A stretch of DNA of 39,284 nucleotides from Equibacterium sp963662035 (lineage in GTDB: Bacteria > Bacteroidota > Bacteroidia > Bacteroidales > UBA932): the NCBI GenBank assembly GCA_963662035.1, contig CAVLDO010000017.1:1-39284 (forward strand). Reading direction: 5' to 3'. A program made the position numbers and the translations under genes. Below the pieces are notes generated by a model. That model ran no database searches and had not been told where the DNA came from. It was given only the letters and a program-made list of their open reading frames with translations. This document shows positions 34,024-39,284 of this stretch, in pieces (positions within the stretch are counted from its first letter, which is position 1; every line of letters starts with the position of its first letter).

Positions 34024-35565
34024 ATGGAACAAGCAACACTTAACGAACAGGAACTGGGCCGCAGAGAGTCTCTCGCGCGCCTGAGGGAGCTGGGCATAGA
34101 GCCGTATCCCGCAGCCGAATATCCCGTAAACGCATCTTCGCAGGATATCAAGGAGGGTTACGACGCGCAAAAGCAGAATTTTGACAATGTCTGCATCGCC
34201 GGCCGCATAATGAGCCGCCGCATAATGGGGGCCGCCTCGTTTATGGAGCTGCAGGACGACTGCGGCCGCATTCAGGTTTACATAAAGCGCGACGAAATCT
34301 GCCCTTCGGAAGACAAGACCCTCTACAACACCGTGTTCAAGAAGCTGCTTGACATAGGCGACATAGTGGGAGTCACCGGTTTCGCCTTCATCACCCAGAC
34401 GGGCCAGCTCTCGGTGCACGCCAAGAGCCTGACCGTGCTGAGCAAGTCGCTGCGCGTGCTCCCGATCGTGAAGACCGATGCCGACGGCACCGTGCACGAC
34501 GGCTTCAGCGACCCCGAGCTGCGCTACCGCCAGCGCTATGTAGATCTCATCGTGAACCCGCAGGTGCGCGAGGTGTTTGTCAAGAGGGCCAGGATAATCT
34601 CCACTATGCGCGAGTATTTCAACGCCGCCGGCTGCCTGGAGGTGGAGACCCCCATTCTGCAGTCGATTCCCGGCGGAGCCGCAGCGCGCCCCTTCATAAC
34701 CCACCACAACACACTGGACATCCCCCTCTATCTGCGCATAGCCAACGAACTCTACCTCAAGCGCCTTATCGTGGGCGGCTTCAAGGGGGTCTATGAGTTT
34801 GCCAAGGACTTCCGCAACGAAGGTATGGACCGCACCCACAACCCCGAGTTCACCTGTATGGAGATTTATGTCGCCTACAAGGACTACAACTGGATGATGA
34901 AGTTTGTGGAGGCGATGCTGGAGAAGGTGGCCGTGGCCACCAACGGCCGCACCAGGTTCGACGTGTGGGGCAACGAAATCGAGTTCAAGGCTCCCTACCG
35001 CCGCCTGCCTATGCTGGAGGCGATAAAGGAGTATGCCGGCGTGGACATCAGCTCTATGAGCGAAGACGAGCTGCGATGCACCTGCACGGAAAAGAATGTT
35101 CCCATCGACCCCTCGTTCGGCTACGGCAAGCTGGTGGATGCCATTTTCGGCGAATATTGCGAGAAAAATCTCATCCAGCCCACCTTTATCACCGACTATC
35201 CGGTGGAGATGTCGCCGCTGACCAAGCGTCACCGCAGCAATCCCCGCCTGACGGAGCGCTTCGAGCTGTTTGTGAACGGCAAGGAGCTGGCCAACGCATA
35301 CAGCGAACTCAACGACCCCATCGACCAGTTCGAGCGTTTCGAAGACCAGGCCCGTCTCAAAGCCAAGGGCGACGATGAGGCAATGTATATCGATATGGAC
35401 TTTGTGCGCGCCCTGGAATATGGTATGCCCCCCACATCGGGCCTCGGAATGGGCATCGACCGCCTTACTATGTTTATGACCAATTCCACGACCATCCAGG
35501 ATGTGCTCTTCTTCCCCCAGATGAAGCCGGAAAAGTCAGCCGGGAAGGGTCAGGAAGAGGCTTAG
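34024..35565 (+). CDS. lysS: Lysyl-tRNA synthetase, class II
   Basis: The 513-aa enzyme charges tRNA-Lys. ATG 34024 gives the expected N-terminus and length; the frame stays open 924 bases further upstream, but that part lies over recJ and the promoter. An OB-fold anticodon-binding domain (about 55-150) precedes the class II core: motif 1 near PILQSIPGGAAARPF, motif 2 FAKDFRNEGMDRTHNPEF, and motif 3 GLGMGIDRLTMF near the C-terminus. It is followed by the methyltransferase gene after 9 bases. Confidence 0.97.
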   Translation: MEQATLNEQELGRRESLARLRELGIEPYPAAEYPVNASSQDIKEGYDAQKQNFDNVCIAGRIMSRRIMGAASFMELQDDCGRIQVYIKRDEICPSEDKTLYNTVFKKLLDIGDIVGVTGFAFITQTGQLSVHAKSLTVLSKSLRVLPIVKTDADGTVHDGFSDPELRYRQRYVDLIVNPQVREVFVKRARIISTMREYFNAAGCLEVETPILQSIPGGAAARPFITHHNTLDIPLYLRIANELYLKRLIVGGFKGVYEFAKDFRNEGMDRTHNPEFTCMEIYVAYKDYNWMMKFVEAMLEKVAVATNGRTRFDVWGNEIEFKAPYRRLPMLEAIKEYAGVDISSMSEDELRCTCTEKNVPIDPSFGYGKLVDAIFGEYCEKNLIQPTFITDYPVEMSPLTKRHRSNPRLTERFELFVNGKELANAYSELNDPIDQFERFEDQARLKAKGDDEAMYIDMDFVRALEYGMPPTSGLGMGIDRLTMFMTNSTTIQDVLFFPQMKPEKSAGKGQEEA

Positions 35566-35574
35566 CCCGCAGCA

Positions 35575-36366
35575 TTGGAACAGATAGACTCCATCCACAA
35601 CCCGCGGCTTAAGAATGTCGCGGCCCTCTCGGCCAAATCCAGTCTGCGCCGCGAGCGGGGGCTGTTTGTGGTTGAGGGGAGGCGCGAGATAGAGCGCGCC
35701 ATCGCCGCCGGCATCACGGCCGAAGAGATATATTTCTGCCCCGAAATCCTCCCCGAGAGTGAGCTGGGGCCCCTCTTAGGCGCCGGCAGGCTCTTCTGCC
35801 TCTCGCCCCGGGCGTATGCAAAGATCGCCTACCGCGAGGGGACGGAGGGGGCCGTGGCCCTGATGCGCACCCCGCAGCGTACGCTGTCAGAGTTAAACAT
35901 GCCGCCAGACGCGCTTGTGATTGTGCTGGAATCTGTGGAGAAGCCGGGCAACCTGGGGGCGATACTGCGCAGCGCAGACGCCAGCGGGGCGGCCGCCGTG
36001 ATAGTGTGCGACCCGCTCACCGACATCTATAACCCCAATGTGATGCGCGCCAGCACCGGGGCGGTGTTCACCGTGCCTACGGTGGCCTGCACTTCGCAGC
36101 AGGCGGCCGGATTCCTGCAGCGGCGCGGCTTCAGGATAGTGACCGCGCAGCTGCAGGACTCCCGCATATATTACGATGTGGACTTCACCTGCGCCACTGC
36201 CATTGTGTTCGGCACCGAGTCCACCGGCCTCACCCCCTTCTGGAGGGAGAGGAGCGACGCCAAGATTATGATACCGATGATGGGGCGTATGGATTCGCTC
36301 AACGTGGCCACTTCGGTGGCTATTCTGAGCTACGAGGCGCTCCGCCAGAAAAATACACGCAAATGA
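35575..36366 (+). CDS. TrmH/SpoU-family RNA 2'-O-methyltransferase
   Basis: The 263-aa SPOUT enzyme methylates a ribose in rRNA or tRNA using S-adenosylmethionine. An N-terminal substrate-binding domain (about 1-95, SIHNPRLKNVAALSAKSSLR) precedes the knotted catalytic domain. Its three motifs are EKPGNLGAILRSADASG, FGTESTGLTPFW and PMMGRMDSLNVATSVAIL. No ATG is available near the expected N-terminus, so TTG 35575 is the likely start, 9 bases after lysS. The stop overlaps the aroE start (ATGA). The target nucleotide is not predictable; 23S rRNA is a common target for this domain layout. Confidence 0.9.
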   Translation: MEQIDSIHNPRLKNVAALSAKSSLRRERGLFVVEGRREIERAIAAGITAEEIYFCPEILPESELGPLLGAGRLFCLSPRAYAKIAYREGTEGAVALMRTPQRTLSELNMPPDALVIVLESVEKPGNLGAILRSADASGAAAVIVCDPLTDIYNPNVMRASTGAVFTVPTVACTSQQAAGFLQRRGFRIVTAQLQDSRIYYDVDFTCATAIVFGTESTGLTPFWRERSDAKIMIPMMGRMDSLNVATSVAILSYEALRQKNTRK

Positions 36367-37079
36367 AACTTGGACTGATTGGCTACCCTATAGCCCACAG
36401 CCGGAGCCCGCGCCTTTTTGCAGAGGCCTGCCCCGGAGGAGAACACACCTACGACCTGATAGAGGAGGCCGACTTTGAGAAGGCCTACAACATATTCCTG
36501 GGCGGCTACGATGCCGTCAACGTCACTATGCCCTTCAAGGAGCTGGCCTATTTCAGGTGCACCCCGGGCAGCGATGCGGTGAGATGCATCAAGGCGGTTA
36601 ACATACTCAAGAAAACCGCAGACGGACGCATTCTCGGCTTCAATTCCGATTATTTAGGGGTGCTTGAGCTGCTCCGCAGAGAAGACTGCGGGCAAGGCCG
36701 GCTGCTGGTGGTTGGCTGCGGCGGAGCGGCCAAAGCGGCTGCCGTGGCGGGGGCCGAGGCGGGCTTCAGGGTCACTATGACCAACCGCAGCTATGAAAAG
36801 TGCCACGCCTTCGTGCGCCACTGCGGCGTTCCGCTGGAGGCGGCCGAGCCCGGCGGGCTGGACATCGCCCCCTTCAGCCACATAATCTACGCCGTTCCCG
36901 CCCCGGTCGAGCAGCTCTCCGTCTGGAACTTTTCCGGCAAGACCGTAATGGAGGCCAACTATGCAAGCCCCTGCCTGGAAGAGAAATGCAGCCGCGAGGG
37001 GGCGCGCTACATCAGCGGACTTGCGTGGCTGCAGGCCCAGGCCGACACCGGATACAAAATAATGTTGTCCACTCTTTGA
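36363..37079 (+). CDS. aroE: Shikimate dehydrogenase
   Basis: The 238-aa NADPH-dependent enzyme reduces 3-dehydroshikimate in aromatic amino-acid synthesis. Substrate-binding GYPIAHSRSP (7-16) and NVTMPFKE with catalytic K59 are present, as are GFNSDYLG with D96 and the nucleotide-binding VVGCGGAAKAAAVA. It is shorter than the ~270-aa E. coli enzyme, as is common in Bacteroidales. It overlaps the methyltransferase gene by four bases and so is coupled to the lysS transcription unit. Confidence 0.95.
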   Translation: MKLGLIGYPIAHSRSPRLFAEACPGGEHTYDLIEEADFEKAYNIFLGGYDAVNVTMPFKELAYFRCTPGSDAVRCIKAVNILKKTADGRILGFNSDYLGVLELLRREDCGQGRLLVVGCGGAAKAAAVAGAEAGFRVTMTNRSYEKCHAFVRHCGVPLEAAEPGGLDIAPFSHIIYAVPAPVEQLSVWNFSGKTVMEANYASPCLEEKCSREGARYISGLAWLQAQADTGYKIMLSTL

Positions 37080-37088
37080 AAAAATAAT

Positions 37089-37096
37089 TAGATTTG
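37089..37096 (+). promoter_or_regulatory. -7 element of ssb
   Basis: TAGATTTG matches TAnnTTTG and ends 26 bases before the ssb ATG. The -33 is weak (GTTG at 37064-37067, 21 bases upstream). Confidence 0.5.
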
Positions 37097-37122
37097 CCCG
37101 ATAATTATTAATTCTTATAGAT

Positions 37123-37584
37123 ATGGCAAGTTTGAACAAAGTTATGTTGATCGGCAATGTCGGTAGAGACCCCGAGGTTAGAGATTTTGAAGGTGGAGTG
37201 AGAAAGGCCAATTTTACCCTTGCGACCACAGAGCGGTTCCGCGACCGCGAGCAGACGGAATGGCATCGCATCGTGGTTTGGCGTCAGCTTGCAGACCTTG
37301 CGGAGAAGTATATCCGTAAGGGGTCGCAGATTTATGTGGAAGGCCGCATTTCCACCCGCACCTATAAGGACAGGGACGGCGCCGACCGCAGCATCACCGA
37401 GATCGAGGCCAGCGCCATCCAGCTGCTGGGCCGCCGCGGCGACTCTTCAGAGGTCGGCGCACCCGCTTCTTACGAGCCGCGCCAGCGCCCTGCATCAGCT
37501 CCCGCAGCACCCGCATCAGCTCCCGCTCCTGCAAGCGTAGCCCCTGCAGCCGGCGGAGAGGATATCGACGATTTACCTTTCTAA
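37123..37584 (+). CDS. ssb: Single-stranded DNA-binding protein
   Basis: The 153-aa protein coats single-stranded DNA during replication and repair. The OB fold (about 1-110) includes NKVMLIGNVGRDPEVR and WHRIVVWRQLADLAEKYIRK. It is followed by a flexible Ala/Pro/Ser-rich linker and the acidic interaction tip DIDDLPF, which recruits partners such as PriA and RecJ, both encoded in this window. It follows aroE by 43 bases and has its own -7 element. Confidence 0.97.
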   Translation: MASLNKVMLIGNVGRDPEVRDFEGGVRKANFTLATTERFRDREQTEWHRIVVWRQLADLAEKYIRKGSQIYVEGRISTRTYKDRDGADRSITEIEASAIQLLGRRGDSSEVGAPASYEPRQRPASAPAAPASAPAPASVAPAAGGEDIDDLPF

Positions 37585-37606
37585 CCAACACTTATTAAAT
37601 ACAGAA

Positions 37607-38323
37607 ATGAAGAAATTTCTCTTCTCGGCGGTGGCGCTTCTGCTCGCTGCCCTGAATCTTTCTGCCCAGAGCGGAGAGTGGTCACTTACCGTAGGCAGCG
37701 AAGCGATGTCACGTTATATGTGGCACGGCCTGCCGCTCACCTCAAGCCCCACCATAGTACCTGCCGTCAGCGTCAACTACGGGCAGGAGGATTTCTCTTT
37801 CGAAGCGGGCGTGTGCAGCGTCACCGAACTCCAGAGAGAGCACTATCTCGAGATGGACATCTGGGCCTCGGCCACCTTCAAGGGATTCACCTTTATGGCG
37901 CAGGAATATGGTTTGAGCAATAATCTTGGTATGGGCGGATACAGCGACAACCTGGAGCTCTCGCTCGGCTACGAGCTGCCCTTTGCAGTGCCGGCCAGCC
38001 TCACCTGGAACACCTTTGTGGCTGGCGATGACTTCAACAGCGACGGCAACCGCGCATTCTCTTCTTATGTAGAGCTGTGCATCCCCTACGACATAAACGA
38101 TTTCTCTTTCAGCTTCACCGCAGGCGCCGTCCCATTCCTCTCGGAGGAGATGTACGGCACAGATGGCTTTGCAGTGACCAACCTGTCGCTGCAGGCGGGC
38201 TACAACCTCTCCATCGGGGAGAATCTGCAGCTGCCCCTCTACATACAGGACACCTACAGCCCGCTGCTTGAGCACAACTTTGTGGTGCTCGGCTGCAGCC
38301 TGACCTATAATTTTGCGCTTTAA
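37607..38323 (+). CDS. Small outer-membrane beta-barrel protein, TorF-like
   Basis: The 238-aa protein has a signal peptide (1-20, ending LSAQ). The mature part alternates aromatic/hydrophobic and polar residues as in a barrel: SLTVGSEAMSRYMWHG, FSFEAGVCSV, LELSLGYELPF and FVVLGCSLTYNF. The start (sequence of a strand ending SRYMWHG near a predicted pore) resembles the putative-porin TorF/Gcw_chp group found in Bacteroidota. The C-terminus is YNFAL, not ending in an aromatic residue. It follows ssb by 22 bases and may be co-transcribed. The function is unknown; a small porin is a guess. Confidence 0.75.
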   Translation: MKKFLFSAVALLLAALNLSAQSGEWSLTVGSEAMSRYMWHGLPLTSSPTIVPAVSVNYGQEDFSFEAGVCSVTELQREHYLEMDIWASATFKGFTFMAQEYGLSNNLGMGGYSDNLELSLGYELPFAVPASLTWNTFVAGDDFNSDGNRAFSSYVELCIPYDINDFSFSFTAGAVPFLSEEMYGTDGFAVTNLSLQAGYNLSIGENLQLPLYIQDTYSPLLEHNFVVLGCSLTYNFAL

Positions 38324-38439
38324 GAATTACGGGGCCCGCAGGGAGAGATCGTTCAGCCTTGTGATTCCCGTTCAAAAACGCGCGCGTATTTCCGGCTGAC
38401 ATCTCATAGGCAAGAATCCCGGCCGGAAGGTCTCGCGCT
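38324..38439. other. Intergenic stretch before the repeat array
   Basis: No gene is seen. The only marked feature is a 10-bp palindrome ACGCGCGCGT at 38378-38387. No terminator with a T-run was found behind the outer-membrane protein gene. Confidence 0.5.
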
Positions 38440-38505
38440 CACGCTCGGCCGTGGGTTTTCGCCTGGCTCCGTGCCAGGATAGCACAGTTTCGGGCACGGC
38501 CGGGG

Positions 38506-38718
38506 ATAATCGCATTAGCGCATCAAAGTCGCGGATGTCTAAAGGGGCGTAGCGGGTATTTTTCTACCCGCCAAGCCCCTTTAGGCGTAGCGCTGATGCG
38601 CGCCAGCCTCATTGGTCATAGCCGCAGGGGACTCTCCGCAGATTCCACTCGAATTACAATCCGTTCCCTCCCCGCCCGATGATATTCCAGTATGACAAGC
38701 CTTTGCTAACCGCTATGT
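38506..38718. repeat. Module L, copy 1, with long hairpin
   Basis: The copy begins ATAATCGCATTAGCGCATCA. An outer stem GCGCATCA (38518-38525) / TGATGCGC (38594-38601) encloses CTAAAGGGGC (38539-38548) / GCCCCTTTAG (38575-38584) and an inner stem GCGGGTA (38552-38558) / TACCCGC (38565-38571) with loop TTTTTC. The remaining ~115 bases (38602-38718) are well conserved with copy 2 and show no obvious long stem. Confidence 0.8.
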
Positions 38719-38960
38719 CCGTGCCCAGGGAGCCCCTTTTCGGGCACGAACTGAGAGTTTCGCATGGTTCAGTGCCCGCAGAACCCCGTTTCGGGCACGG
38801 CAGTGGTATTTCGCCGCGCCCCGTGCCTGTAGAGCCCCATTTCGGGCACGGCCGGGGAGTTTCGCAGCGCTCCGTGCCAGGATAGCACAGTTTCGGGCAC
38901 CGCCTGGGAGTTTCGCTGCGCTCCGTGCCCGAAGTGGCTCGTTTCGGGCACGGCCGGGGG
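38719..38960. repeat. Tandem 51-bp S units 1-5
   Basis: Each unit runs CCGTGCC, ~12 variable bases, TTTCGGGCACGG, CCGGGGAGTTTCGC and a short tail. CCGTGCC pairs with GGCACGG, making a 7-9 bp hairpin. Units 2 and 4 each break one pair. Unit 4 and S0 share the first 29 bases exactly, which suggests copying between arrays. The fifth unit is cut after 38 bases by L2. Confidence 0.85.
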
Positions 38961-39175
38961 ATAATCGCATTAGCGCATCAAAATAGCGGATGCAAAAAGG
39001 GGCGTAGGCGGATTTTTCTTATCCGCCCAAGTCCCCTTTTTGCGTAGCATTGATGCGCGCCAGCCTCATTGGCTCATAGCCGCAGGGGACTCTCCGCAGA
39101 TTCCTCGCGAATTACAATCCGTTTCCTCCCGCCCGATGATATTCCGGTATAACAAGCCTTTGCTAACCACTCTGT
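38961..39175. repeat. Module L, copy 2, with covarying hairpin
   Basis: The outer stem is GCGCATCAA (38973-38981) / TTGATGCGC (39050-39058). The middle stem is GCAAAAAGGGG (38992-39002) / CCCCTTTTTGC (39033-39043), and the inner stem GGCGGAT (39007-39013) / ATCCGCC (39021-39027). Arms of the middle and inner stems differ from copy 1 yet still pair fully, while the unpaired CGTA on the left and CAAG on the right are retained. Confidence 0.8.
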
Positions 39176-39284
39176 CCGTGCCCGTAGAGCCCCGTTTCGG
39201 GCACGGCCGGGGAGTTTTGCCTGGCTCCGTGCCTGTGGAGCCCTGTTTTGGGCACGGCCGGGGAGTTTCGCCTGGCTCCGTGCC
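39176..39284. repeat. Tandem 51-bp S units 6-8 (last cut by window edge)
   Basis: Unit 6 has a perfect 9-bp stem, CCGTGCCCG (39176-39184) with CGGGCACGG (39198-39206). Unit 7 replaces two pairs with wobble pairs. Unit 8 shows only its first seven bases, so the array continues beyond the window. Confidence 0.85.

Larger units (their letters stand above)
38440..39284. repeat. Nested repeat array: 51-bp palindromic units (S) with two ~214-bp modules (L)
   Basis: The order is partial S, S0 (38469), L1 (38506-38718), S1-S5 (38719-38960), L2 (38961-39175), S6-S7 (39176-39277), then an S cut by the window edge. S units start exactly every 51 bases (38719, 38770, 38821, 38872, 38923; 39176, 39227, 39278). 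Both L copies begin right after CGGCCGGGG of a half unit and end right before CCGTGCC, so the modules sit at the same phase of the array. The higher-order period is about 455 bases. It contains no credible gene. Confidence 0.9.

Noticed and set aside
38713..38970. Minus-strand protein with 17-residue repeats
   Set aside because: The open frame follows from the 51-bp period. There is no promoter, no ribosome site and no recognisable protein; kept only as a finding.
38440..39284. CRISPR array
   Set aside because: Units are contiguous 51-mers without unique spacers, vary between copies, and have no cas genes nearby in the window.
38440..39284. Integron attC cassette array
   Set aside because: No GTTRRRY/RYYYAAC box pairs or cassette genes are seen; the units are tandem and far too short.
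1..39284. tRNA, rRNA or riboswitch genes
   Set aside because: None could be recognised by eye in any intergenic region; most gaps are under 250 bases.

Overview
The window comes from a member of the Bacteroidota, most likely order Bacteroidales. The evidence is three OmpH/Skp-like chaperones (two directly behind bamA), the bamD-rpoZ pair with the Bacteroidota form of omega, ThrB/ThrC, PurC and LysS of the expected types, weak Shine-Dalgarno sequences, and repeated promoters with the Bacteroidota -7 element TAnnTTTG, several with a TTTG-like -33 element 19-21 bases upstream. The DNA is visibly GC-rich. A Rikenellaceae/Alistipes-like source would fit, but that is a guess. Nearly everything is single-copy housekeeping sequence. 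The accessory DNA is at the two edges.

Left edge (1-831): an almost complete DUF6088/AbiEi-like antitoxin-type gene, less GC-rich than its neighbours, runs off the window. Its promoter matches the consensus and carries an inverted repeat that looks like an autoregulatory operator. A 14-bp terminator hairpin follows. 832-2445: glnB (PII)-amt ammonium-uptake operon. 2666-4111: secreted sialate O-acetylesterase-like SGNH hydrolase. 4189-7051: korA-korB, 2-oxoacid:ferredoxin oxidoreductase. 7135-12246: nadK-uppS-bamA-ompH-ompH, an envelope-biogenesis operon. Divergent from it, 12358-16429: pdxJ, a membrane-anchored OmpH-like protein, purC, and a LysM plus periplasmic-binding-protein-like lipid-free periplasmic protein. 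16460-22771 (minus): trxB-bamD-rpoZ-recN-nagB-pepP. 22860-24863 (plus): a short priA. 25015-28353 (minus): a D-2-hydroxyacid dehydrogenase, thrC and thrB. 28433-29290 (plus): purU. 29291-32118 (minus): yqeY overlapping a secreted GH31 glycosidase. 32185-33933 (minus): recJ, divergent from lysS-spoU methyltransferase-aroE (34024-37079), then ssb and a small outer-membrane barrel protein (to 38323).

Right edge (38324-39284): no credible gene. From about 38440 it holds a nested repeat: 51-bp units with a palindromic CCGTGCC...GGCACGG core, interrupted at the same place in the unit by two copies of a ~214-bp module. The two module copies each fold into a long two-part hairpin whose paired arms differ in sequence but stay complementary, while loop bases are kept. 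That covariation is the strongest sign in the window of something not described by ordinary annotation. It could be a structured RNA family or a DNA-hairpin mobile/REP-like element.

All calls rest on reading the sequence and on knowledge of the families. No database search was done.
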